Source: an uncultured Alphaproteobacteria bacterium (lineage in GTDB: Bacteria; Pseudomonadota; Alphaproteobacteria; Micavibrionales; Micavibrionaceae). Taken from it: DNA of 64,000 nt. The notes below the pieces were generated by a model. It did not search any database and had not been told where the DNA came from. It was given only the letters and a program-made list of their open reading frames with translations. Below are positions 47,652 to 54,673 of the stretch, piece by piece; the stretch's first letter is position 1; each line of letters begins with the position of its first letter. The position numbers were made by a program, and so were the translations under genes. Location of the stretch: assembly GCA_946480475.1 (NCBI GenBank), contig CAMLJM010000001.1:62001-126000 (forward strand). Direction: 5' to 3'.

Positions 47652-49082
47652 ATGCCTACAGATATCCTTATGCCCGCACTTTCCCCGACGATGACAGAGG
47701 GCAAACTGGCCCGCTGGACGAAGAAGGAAGGCGATACTGTAAAGCCCGGCGATGTGATCGCCGAGATTGAAACTGACAAGGCGACCATGGAAGTGGAAGC
47801 TGTTGATGAAGGCAAGATCGGCAAGATCGTTATTCCGGAAGGCACAGAAGGCGTGGCCGTGAATGCGGTTATCGCGATCCTGCTGGAGGATGGCGAAGGC
47901 GCTGATAAAATTATCGTGAAAGCCCCGGTGACAGATATTCCTTGCGTACCACAATCTGCTGATGCGCCAGCGATGGTTCATTCCGCGTCCACAGTGACAC
48001 AGGCGGGCGGCAAAGCAATTGCTAACCGCGATATCCTGTATGCACAGGGTGAGGTGCTGGAGCCACAACCGTTCGACGAAGCCGCTTACATGGCTGACAC
48101 CGTGACGATGACAGTGCGTGAAGCGCTGCGTGCCGGTATGTCCGAAGAAATGCGCCGTGACGAAACTGTTTACCTGATGGGTGAGGAAGTTGCTCAGTAC
48201 CAAGGGGCTTACAAGGTTTCCCAAGGCATGCTGGAGGAATTTGGCGAAAAACGCGTGATCGATACACCAATTACAGAATACGGCTTCGCCGGTATCGCTG
48301 TGGGCTCTGCTTTCAAAGGCCTGAAGCCGATTGTTGAGTTCATGACAATGAACTTCGCGATGCAGGCGATTGACCACATCATCAACTCTGCTGCCAAGAC
48401 GCTTTACATGGCTGGCGGTCAGCTGGGTTGCCCGATCGTGTTCCGTGGTCCTAACGGCGCGGCATCTCGCGTGGGCGCACAGCACAGCCAGTGCTACGCT
48501 TCATGGTACGGTCATATCCCTGGCCTGAAAGTGGTGGCGCCGTGGTCTGCGGCGGATGCCAAGGGCCTGATGAAGGCGGCGATCCGTGACCCGAATCCGG
48601 TTGTGGTTCTTGAAAACGAAATCATGTACGGCCAGAGCTTCGAAGTGCCTAAGGATGAGGATTACATCATTCCTATTGGTCGTGCGAAAATCGAACGCGA
48701 AGGCACGGATGTCACCATCGTGGCTTACTCGATCATGGTAGGCAAGGCTCTGGAAGCTGCCAAGAAACTGGAAGAGCAGGGCATCAGCGCGGAAGTGATC
48801 AACCTCCGTACCATTCGCCCGCTGGACCGCTGGACGATTGTGGAGTCCGTTAAGAAAACCAACCGCTGTGTGAGCGTCGAGGAAAGCTGGCCGTTCGCCG
48901 GTATCGGTTCTGAAATTGCGGCCCTGATCAACGAGCATGCGTTTGATTATCTGGATGCTCCCGTTCGTCGTGTCTGCGCTGCCGATGTGCCTCTGCCCTA
49001 TGCAGCCAATCTTGAAAAACTCGCTCTGCCGCAAGTTGATGAAATTGTGCATGTTGTGAAAGAAGTTTGCTATGCCCGTTAA
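47652..49082 (+). CDS. pdhB: Pyruvate dehydrogenase E1 component, beta subunit with lipoyl domain
   Basis: 476 aa. Residues 1-80 are a lipoyl domain (lipoyl Lys in [15 protein letters not shown]), a linker follows (about 90-145), then the E1-beta core ([38 protein letters not shown] and onward, [12 protein letters not shown]). E1-beta with its own lipoyl domain is an alphaproteobacterial trait. A 59-nt stretch of its lipoyl coding sequence is almost identical to that of pdhC. It overlaps pdhC by 11 nt. Confidence 0.96.
   Translation: MPTDILMPALSPTMTEGKLARWTKKEGDTVKPGDVIAEIETDKATMEVEAVDEGKIGKIVIPEGTEGVAVNAVIAILLEDGEGADKIIVKAPVTDIPCVPQSADAPAMVHSASTVTQAGGKAIANRDILYAQGEVLEPQPFDEAAYMADTVTMTVREALRAGMSEEMRRDETVYLMGEEVAQYQGAYKVSQGMLEEFGEKRVIDTPITEYGFAGIAVGSAFKGLKPIVEFMTMNFAMQAIDHIINSAAKTLYMAGGQLGCPIVFRGPNGAASRVGAQHSQCYASWYGHIPGLKVVAPWSAADAKGLMKAAIRDPNPVVVLENEIMYGQSFEVPKDEDYIIPIGRAKIEREGTDVTIVAYSIMVGKALEAAKKLEEQGISAEVINLRTIRPLDRWTIVESVKKTNRCVSVEESWPFAGIGSEIAALINEHAFDYLDAPVRRVCAADVPLPYAANLEKLALPQVDEIVHVVKEVCYAR
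47751..47809 (+). repeat. Near-identical lipoyl-domain DNA repeat, copy in pdhB
   Basis: 59 nt starting gatgtgatcg and ending tgttgatga; differs at a single position from 49171-49229 in pdhC, a silent third-base change (act/acc). Direct repeat, offset 1420 nt. Confidence 0.9.
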
Positions 49083-50340
49083 TGTAACAATGCCCGCCCT
49101 GTCGCCGACGATGACCGAAGGCAAGCTTGCCCGCTGGACAAAGAAGGAAGGCGACAAGATTAAATCCGGTGATGTGATCGCCGAGATTGAAACCGACAAG
49201 GCGACCATGGAAGTGGAAGCTGTTGATGAGGGTGTTCTGGGCAAGATCCTTGTTGCCGAAGGCACTGAGGGTGTTGCTGTTAACACCATTATCGCCATGA
49301 TCCTTGAAGAAGGGGAAACAGCGAATGATATCGGTGCGGCACCGAAATCGGCTCCCGTTGCAGCATCAGCACCAAAAGCGGAAACCAAACTGGCTTCGGC
49401 TCCTGTGGCAGTATCTACTCCTACAGCGAAAACTGGCTCCCGCGTGTTCGCAACACCGCTGGCACGTCGTATGGCGGCGCAACTGGGTATTGATCTGTCG
49501 AAAGTACAAGGTACAGGCCCGCATGGCCGTATCGTCAAGGCTGACCTTGCAAAGGGTGGTGCGCCGAAAGCTGCTGCTTCTGCACCGGCGTCATCCACAT
49601 CACGCACGCCGTCTGTTGGCATTGATGCCAAGAAGCAGGCTGATTTGCTGGGCATGACTTATAAGGAACTGCCGAACAATAATATCAGGAAAGTAGTGGC
49701 ATCACGTCTGCTGGAATCAAAGCAAACCATTCCGCATTTCTACCTGACCGTGGAATGCCGTCTGGATGATCTGATGGCGGCGCGTGAGCGTATCAACGCT
49801 GAAGCCAAGGGTGCGTTCAAACTGTCCGTAAACGATTTCGTTGTGAAGGCCTGCGCGATGGCGTTGAAGGCTTATCCGGCGGCAAATGTTTCATGGACAG
49901 ATGATGCGATCCTGCAATTCGATCATGCTGATATTTCTGTTGCGGTTTCCACACCGAACGGTTTGATCACTCCGATTGTGAAGGCGGCTGAGACCAAAGG
50001 CCTGCGTCAGATTTCGGAAGAGGTCAAAGACCTCGCTGGTCGCGCCCGCGAAGGCAAGCTGAAGCCTGTTGAATTCCAGGGCGGCACATTCTCGGTTTCC
50101 AACCTTGGCATGTTTGGCATCAGCGAATTCTCAGCCATCATTAACCCGCCGCAAGCTTGTATTCTGGCTGTTGGTGCAGGCGAAGAAAAACCGTACGTTG
50201 AAGATGGCGTGATCAAGGTCGGTACATTCATGAAATGTACGTTATCGGTTGATCACCGTGCGGTTGATGGCTCTGTGGGTGCTGAATTCCTGCAGTTCTT
50301 CAAGCGCTATATCGAGAACCCTGTAAATATGCTGGTTTAA
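49072..50340 (+). CDS. pdhC: Dihydrolipoamide acetyltransferase (pyruvate dehydrogenase E2)
   Basis: 422 aa. Order: lipoyl domain (1-80, ETDKATME), Ala/Pro linker (85-130), E1/E3-binding domain (about 130-165, [21 protein letters not shown]), second linker, catalytic domain (200-422) with [14 protein letters not shown] active-site His/Asp near the C-terminus. Forms the core of the complex. A single lipoyl domain, compensated by the one on E1-beta. Confidence 0.96.
   Translation: MPVNVTMPALSPTMTEGKLARWTKKEGDKIKSGDVIAEIETDKATMEVEAVDEGVLGKILVAEGTEGVAVNTIIAMILEEGETANDIGAAPKSAPVAASAPKAETKLASAPVAVSTPTAKTGSRVFATPLARRMAAQLGIDLSKVQGTGPHGRIVKADLAKGGAPKAAASAPASSTSRTPSVGIDAKKQADLLGMTYKELPNNNIRKVVASRLLESKQTIPHFYLTVECRLDDLMAARERINAEAKGAFKLSVNDFVVKACAMALKAYPAANVSWTDDAILQFDHADISVAVSTPNGLITPIVKAAETKGLRQISEEVKDLAGRAREGKLKPVEFQGGTFSVSNLGMFGISEFSAIINPPQACILAVGAGEEKPYVEDGVIKVGTFMKCTLSVDHRAVDGSVGAEFLQFFKRYIENPVNMLV
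49171..49229 (+). repeat. Near-identical lipoyl-domain DNA repeat, copy in pdhC
   Basis: Partner of 47751-47809, 58 of 59 bases identical. Flanking lipoyl codons differ much more, so the identity is local. Confidence 0.9.
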
Positions 50341-50366
50341 CAATTCTGCTGAGGTTCTAAGCAGGC

Positions 50367-50387
50367 ACTTTCTTATGAAAGTTTTTT
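50367..50387 (+). terminator. Intrinsic terminator after pdhC
   Basis: ACTTTC (50367-50372), loop TTAT, GAAAGT (50377-50382) and a run of T to 50387. A 6-bp AT-rich stem with good T-run. Confidence 0.55.
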
Positions 50388-50404
50388 CATCAGGAGGGAA
50401 CTCA

Positions 50405-50473
50405 ATGAACCTGTTTGCAGTTATTGCAGTTAAATATATTGCAGGGAGTTTAAATCATGGTTTTTCGTATTGA
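50405..50473 (+). CDS. Possible 22-aa upstream peptide
   Basis: A near-perfect Shine-Dalgarno (AGGAGGG) stands 6 nt before this ATG, better than for the real gene it overlaps (start 50457). The peptide begins MNLFAVIAVKYIAG. It may be a leader peptide coupling or tuning translation of the next gene, or chance. Confidence 0.3.
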   Translation: MNLFAVIAVKYIAGSLNHGFSY

Positions 50474-51068
50474 GGTTGCCGGCGTGTCTGATCACGCTAA
50501 GGCGGAATTTTGTAATGAATTTGAGCGGCGCGGCGCTTATGTGATACGTGGTAACTCGATCGCATTTAAGTCGAGGAATAAGGATGTTCCGTTAAGCATG
50601 CGTTTTAATGAGCAAATGCTCTCCCTGATTACCAAAGCATCCCTGATTGAGTCTGCCGACCTTTCTCATGAAGTGATTGTGAGCGATTTCTCTCTGTTTG
50701 AAGAACATATTTACAATGACCTTCGGATGGGCTTAACAAGTGAGTTTAAAGACCGCAGCCACCCGGCTTACGCTGCCTGGCGGGTGTGTCAGGATGTTAT
50801 AAAGCTTAAACGCCAAAGTTTAGGGGATCCTGATATGTTTGTTCTTTTAGAGCCCTCAGTTCTGACTCAGGATGAAGTGGACTTAAACAGAAGAATTCTT
50901 CACGGGTTCATGAATACTACAAACGATGAAATTTTTAGAGTTAAGTTGTTGGTGAGTGCGGGTAGTACAGGCGGTGTGCAAGCATTCGAGCAATTCTTTG
51001 AGCAGCTTTCCTGCATAAAAGCCCCGCCTTCGCAGGGGTATCAGTCCGTTGCCCCGCATATGAAATAA
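50457..51068 (+). CDS. Deoxynucleoside-kinase-like protein lacking the P-loop
   Basis: 203 aa, not recognised directly. The middle part, HEVIVSDFSLFEEHIYNDLRMG, then DPDMFVLLEPSVLTQDEVDLNRRI, resembles the region of bacterial deoxynucleoside kinases around VIADYHIYKNVIFAE and PNFIIYIKAS. Where those enzymes have the P-loop GxxGxGKT, this has VAGVSDHAKAEF, with no Gly-Lys-Thr. It may be a non-catalytic relative binding a nucleotide or protein partner. GGGAG precedes the ATG. It sits behind the pdh terminator, between pdhC and the hydrolase. Confidence 0.5.
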   Translation: MVFRIEVAGVSDHAKAEFCNEFERRGAYVIRGNSIAFKSRNKDVPLSMRFNEQMLSLITKASLIESADLSHEVIVSDFSLFEEHIYNDLRMGLTSEFKDRSHPAYAAWRVCQDVIKLKRQSLGDPDMFVLLEPSVLTQDEVDLNRRILHGFMNTTNDEIFRVKLLVSAGSTGGVQAFEQFFEQLSCIKAPPSQGYQSVAPHMK

Positions 51069-51159
51069 TAATTCATTTATTTCAAATCGTTAACACCCTT
51101 TTTCTGTACAAGAAATTCAGGTAATCTTTGCCCTGTCATAATTGGGGGGCAAGATATTT

Positions 51160-52008
51160 ATGCGTATGCATTGGACTGTATTTCAACATGGCGATGACCA
51201 TGTCGAAGGGCAAATATGGGAACCTGAACAACCCACAGATAAAGTCGTTTTGTTTTGCCCCGGCTATCCCGGTATGGGCGCGCCGCATTTTGAGCAGCGC
51301 CATGCCGGAACCCTGGTTCAGGCGGGGTTTGCTGTTGTAGTATTACGCCACTGCGGCACACGTTTGAATAGCCCGACAGCGCCTGCTATGGTGAATAATG
51401 CAGGTCGGCTGCGCCATGGCCGTGAACATAATCAGACGCATCTGGGCGGCGGGCCGTCAACCGTAAAGTATTGGTTAGGCGAGCCATGGATTGCTTTGCA
51501 AACACTAACCAATGTTTACAAGAGTATTTACATCTGGGGCAGCAGCTTTGGGGCTGTTTCGGCGCTTTGGTCGCTGACAACACCGGGCGCGCCATTGAAA
51601 AATATCCGTCAGGTACTCCTTGTGGCTGGGGCTCAGGGGATCATTGATCCTGATCCTGCCAAGGACATTATGCGTATCTGGAAGACAGAGTATATGAATG
51701 TACCGCGCATTACTGACAAGGTATCACTTGTTTCAGCAGAGGATGATTGTAAATCATTGGCGCATGCTTATAAACATTTGCCGGAGCGTGTACGGAATTT
51801 ACCGCATGATATCCATCTGACTTATTTGGTGGTTTCAAATGACGAGATTGTGACGCTAGGTGATAGCGAACGTTTCAAGGCTGCAATTGGCGGGCATGGT
51901 GAGATTGTTATTGATGATCTTGATAAGGCGTATATAGAGCATGGGTTAATGGCGCACGATATGCCGGATTACCCGACTGAAAAATTACTGGCGTTGATAA
52001 AGGAATAG
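51160..52008 (+). CDS. Alpha/beta-hydrolase family protein
   Basis: 282 aa from MRMHWTVFQHG, with a run of six G 10 nt upstream; TTG 51142 is an alternative. VVLFCPGYPGMGAPHFEQ is the oxyanion-side strand, Ser nucleophile in IWGSSFGAVSAL, Asp/Glu in VVSNDEIVTLGDSERF, and candidate His in IEHGLMAHD. No signal peptide. Substrate unknown. It is 3 nt from lpd, so they are co-transcribed. Confidence 0.7.
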   Translation: MRMHWTVFQHGDDHVEGQIWEPEQPTDKVVLFCPGYPGMGAPHFEQRHAGTLVQAGFAVVVLRHCGTRLNSPTAPAMVNNAGRLRHGREHNQTHLGGGPSTVKYWLGEPWIALQTLTNVYKSIYIWGSSFGAVSALWSLTTPGAPLKNIRQVLLVAGAQGIIDPDPAKDIMRIWKTEYMNVPRITDKVSLVSAEDDCKSLAHAYKHLPERVRNLPHDIHLTYLVVSNDEIVTLGDSERFKAAIGGHGEIVIDDLDKAYIEHGLMAHDMPDYPTEKLLALIKE

Positions 52009-52011
52009 ATT

Positions 52012-53412
52012 ATGGCTGAGCAGAATTTTGATATCGTTGTGATCGGTGGCGGTCCCGGTGGTTATGTAGCGGCGATCCGCGCGGCGCAACTGGGTTTCAA
52101 AACCGCTGTTGTCGAGGCCAATCACCTGGGCGGTATATGCCTGAACTGGGGTTGTATTCCGACCAAGGCGTTGCTGCGTTCCAGCGAGATTAACCATCTC
52201 ATCAAACATGCTGACCAGTTTGGTTTCAAAATCGATGGTTACAGCTTTGATTTGAAGAAAATCGTTGAGCGTTCACGCGGCGTCGCCAAACAGCTTTCTG
52301 GCGGCATTGGCCATTTACTCAAAAAAAATAAGGTTGCCGTATTTGATGGCTGGGGCAAGCTGGCGGGCAAGGGCAAAGTGACAGTTGAGAAGGATGGCAA
52401 GGTGTTCGAAACGCTGGCCGCCAAGCATATCATTATTGCCACAGGCGCGCGGGCACGTGTCATTCCGGGCATGGAGCCGGACGGCAAGCTGATCTGGACA
52501 TACCGCGAGGCAATGGTGCCGACAGAGATGCCAAAATCCCTGATCGTTGTGGGTTCTGGTGCTATTGGTATCGAGTTCGCCAGCTTCTACCGTAACCTTG
52601 GTGCTGAAGTGACCGTGATAGAGATGATGGATCGGGTGATGCCAGTTGAGGATGAAGAAATATCCCTCTTCGCTCGCAAGCAGTTTGAAAAGCAGGGCAT
52701 GAAGATTATTACGGGCGCCAAGCTTGCCAAGCTGGAGAAGGGCGCCCATAACGTTACCGCCCACGTTGAGGTTGCTGGCAAAACTGAAAAGATCACCGCT
52801 GACCGCGTGATCATGGCTGTTGGTATTGTGGCGAATACGGAGAATATCGGCCTTGAGAATACCAAGGTCAAAACCGAGCGGGGCAATATCATAACCGACG
52901 AATATCTACAAACGGCGGAGCCGGGTGTTTATGCGATTGGTGATGTGGCGGGCGCGCCGTGGCTCGCTCATAAGGCATCCCACGAAGGTGTTATCTGCGT
53001 CGAGAAAATTAAGGGCCTGAACGATGTACATCCGATGGTCAAAACCAATATTCCGGGTTGCACTTATTGTATGCCGCAAGTGGCATCTGTCGGTCTGACC
53101 GAGAAAGCAGCCAAAGAAAAAGGCTATGAGCTGAAAGTCGGTCGTTTCCCGTTTATCGGTAACGGCAAGGCGATTGCCTTGGGTGAGCCGGAAGGGCTCG
53201 TTAAAACCATCTTTGATGCCAAAACCGGGGAATTGCTTGGGGCGCATATGGTGGGGGCCGAAGTCACAGAAATGATTCAGGGCTATGTTATAGGAAAGAC
53301 TATGGAGGCTACTGAGGTGGAGTTTATGCATACAATCTTTGCGCATCCGACCCTATCGGAAATGATGCATGAAAGTGTGTTATCGGCGTACGGTAAAGCC
53401 CTGCATTTCTAA
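52012..53412 (+). CDS. lpd: Dihydrolipoamide dehydrogenase (E3)
   Basis: 466 aa flavoprotein reoxidising the lipoyl groups. FAD motif VIGGGPGGYVAAIRAAQLG, redox disulfide GGICLNWGCIPTKALL, NAD motif VGSGAIGIEFASFYRNLG, AIGDVAGAPWLAHKA, and the C-terminal His-Glu pair in IFAHPTLSEMMHE. This is the pdh-type E3, placed downstream of pdhC beyond two unrelated genes. The stop overlaps the convergent ImmA-like gene by 4 nt. Confidence 0.96.
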   Translation: MAEQNFDIVVIGGGPGGYVAAIRAAQLGFKTAVVEANHLGGICLNWGCIPTKALLRSSEINHLIKHADQFGFKIDGYSFDLKKIVERSRGVAKQLSGGIGHLLKKNKVAVFDGWGKLAGKGKVTVEKDGKVFETLAAKHIIIATGARARVIPGMEPDGKLIWTYREAMVPTEMPKSLIVVGSGAIGIEFASFYRNLGAEVTVIEMMDRVMPVEDEEISLFARKQFEKQGMKIITGAKLAKLEKGAHNVTAHVEVAGKTEKITADRVIMAVGIVANTENIGLENTKVKTERGNIITDEYLQTAEPGVYAIGDVAGAPWLAHKASHEGVICVEKIKGLNDVHPMVKTNIPGCTYCMPQVASVGLTEKAAKEKGYELKVGRFPFIGNGKAIALGEPEGLVKTIFDAKTGELLGAHMVGAEVTEMIQGYVIGKTMEATEVEFMHTIFAHPTLSEMMHESVLSAYGKALHF

Positions 53413-53984
53413 TTAAAGCCAAGGATTCCTGCAGTTGTCAGCATCGAGATACGCTCGTTCATGGCGACGGGCGATACGACGTGCGCTGCTGCCAATTCTT
53501 CAGTGCCGCACATCTTTCCTGAATATATAAGCGTAAGCAATGTTTTGCGTGGAATAAGCAAGCTCATAGCGAACTCGTTTGCCTCGTGCTCCTGTCTTAT
53601 AGGGGTATTTAAACTGAAATGTTCTAAGGTTTCGGCAGGGTGGGTTGTGTGCTGAAGTACAATATGGCCAAGTGCATGAGCAACCGCAAATCTCTTTCTT
53701 AGTAAAGGCTCGTCTTTATCATAGGTAATAACGGGCTTACCTTCCTCGTATGTCAGACAGGCTGGGCTTTTGGCATCGGAGATTGCGCGCAGTTGCACCC
53801 CCAATGCATGTGCGGCAGTTCCAGGATTAATTGGCAACAAGCCATTATTCCAGTGCTGCTGTAGAAGAAATTGCGCAGCTGCTTCAGGGTCTTGGGGGTA
53901 AAGAGTCATAGCAATGGTGCCCTCTTCGGAGCCTAGAGGAAAAGCGTACCCCTGTAAAAGCTTATTTTCTTTACTTATTTTCAA
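53409..53984 (-). CDS. ImmA/IrrE-family protein with broken HExxH motif
   Basis: 191 aa if started at TTG 53984; ATG 53909 (MTLYPQDPEAAAQF) gives 166 aa and may be the true start. The family pattern RKRFAVAHALGHIVLQH ... QEHEANEFAMSLLIPRKTL is clear, but the zinc-protease motif HExGH reads H103-A-L-G-H107: the catalytic Glu is Ala (codon gca confirmed). Zinc ligands His, His and Glu in the HEANEFA segment remain. ImmA/IrrE proteases cleave repressors of mobile elements or stress regulons; this one may bind without cutting. No repressor gene adjacent. Confidence 0.8.
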   Translation of the reverse strand: MKISKENKLLQGYAFPLGSEEGTIAMTLYPQDPEAAAQFLLQQHWNNGLLPINPGTAAHALGVQLRAISDAKSPACLTYEEGKPVITYDKDEPLLRKRFAVAHALGHIVLQHTTHPAETLEHFSLNTPIRQEHEANEFAMSLLIPRKTLLTLIYSGKMCGTEELAAAHVVSPVAMNERISMLTTAGILGFN

Positions 53985-53999
53985 TGCTGCCCTATATTT

Positions 54000-54021
54000 G
54001 TGTTATTATATAACATAACAC
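54000..54021. promoter_or_regulatory. AT-rich palindrome between divergent genes
   Basis: GTGTTAT (54000-54006) and ATAACAC (54015-54021) are inverted copies 8 nt apart; within them TGTTAT-TAT-ATAACA is a tighter palindrome (54001-54015). It lies between the start of the ImmA-like gene and that of the membrane protein, as expected for an operator controlling both. Confidence 0.4.
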
Positions 54022-54041
54022 TACTCAATCTGCTTTAAAAA

Positions 54042-54464
54042 ATGGAAAAGCTGCGCCGCAATATTGTCTGGTTTGTAATTGCATCAGAGGTTTCACACCT
54101 CTTTTGTTGCGTGCTTCCAACTTTGGCAGCGTTGCTTAGTTTGGCTGTAGGCGTAGGGTTGCTTCCCACAGCTTTCACGGCACTCCATGATGTCATTCAT
54201 GGATATGAAATCCCGATCATTACATTCTCGGCCATTATGCTGGGGTTAGGCTGGTGGGCATATTGGCTTGCAAGACGTACGGACTGCCACGCTTTAGGTC
54301 ATGATGAACATGCATGTCATAAAACTACTGATCGTTCTAAAGTCTACCTTTTGATAGGAACAGTTTTATTTGTCATGAACTTTCTGATCTTTATTACTCT
54401 GCATTCGTCCTTAAATGATCGTGCGGCGCATCATCACGCGGAAACCATATCCCATAGTATATAG
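54042..54464 (+). CDS. His/Cys-rich small membrane protein (MerC-like)
   Basis: 140 aa. Membrane segments about 10-40, 55-77 and 100-120. The first carries HLFCCVLPT, a paired Cys followed by Pro as in MerC-type mercury transporters. The loop after the second has CHALGHDEHACHK, and the C-terminus has HHHAETISHS, both likely metal-binding. A role in metal transport or sensing is inferred; MerC assignment is tentative. Confidence 0.55.
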   Translation: MEKLRRNIVWFVIASEVSHLFCCVLPTLAALLSLAVGVGLLPTAFTALHDVIHGYEIPIITFSAIMLGLGWWAYWLARRTDCHALGHDEHACHKTTDRSKVYLLIGTVLFVMNFLIFITLHSSLNDRAAHHHAETISHSI

Positions 54465-54589
54465 ATAAAATTTGAAGCTTCGCACTCAGGCTTTTTCTTT
54501 TGCAAATAAGAATAATGACTAAGGCATCTGCATATTCTTCGGGTCTAATATTCTTTACATCTTAATACCTTCATTAAAAGCATTGGTTG

Positions 54590-54605
54590 TGGCATGACGA
54601 TTGCA
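54590..54605 (+). promoter_or_regulatory. Predicted sigma-54 (RpoN) promoter of the type I secretion operon
   Basis: TGGCATGACGATTGCA: -24 element TGGCATG (consensus TGGCACG), -12 element TTGCA, with the invariant GG and GC at the required spacing (54591 to 54603, 12 nt). Predicted start near 54616, 58 nt before the first ATG. Confidence 0.65.
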
Positions 54606-54622
54606 ACCTTTTACGGAATAAG

Positions 54623-54649
54623 GTCATGTGAGGCTTTTCGGCACATGAC
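54623..54649 (+). promoter_or_regulatory. Perfect hairpin in the 5' UTR of the secretion operon
   Basis: GTCATGTG (54623-54630), 11-nt loop, CACATGAC (54642-54649). It would lie at about +8 to +34 of the predicted transcript, 24 nt before the start codon, which has GGGGAAAGGGTGAG before it. Could be an RNA stem or a protein-binding palindrome. Confidence 0.5.
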
Positions 54650-54673
54650 TACATACCGGGGAAAGGGTGAGTC

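Noticed and set aside
47559..49655. Long minus-strand open frames (308 and 384 codons) across pdhB/pdhC
   Set aside because: They are antisense shadows of well-identified genes, with no domain and a composition set by the coding strand.
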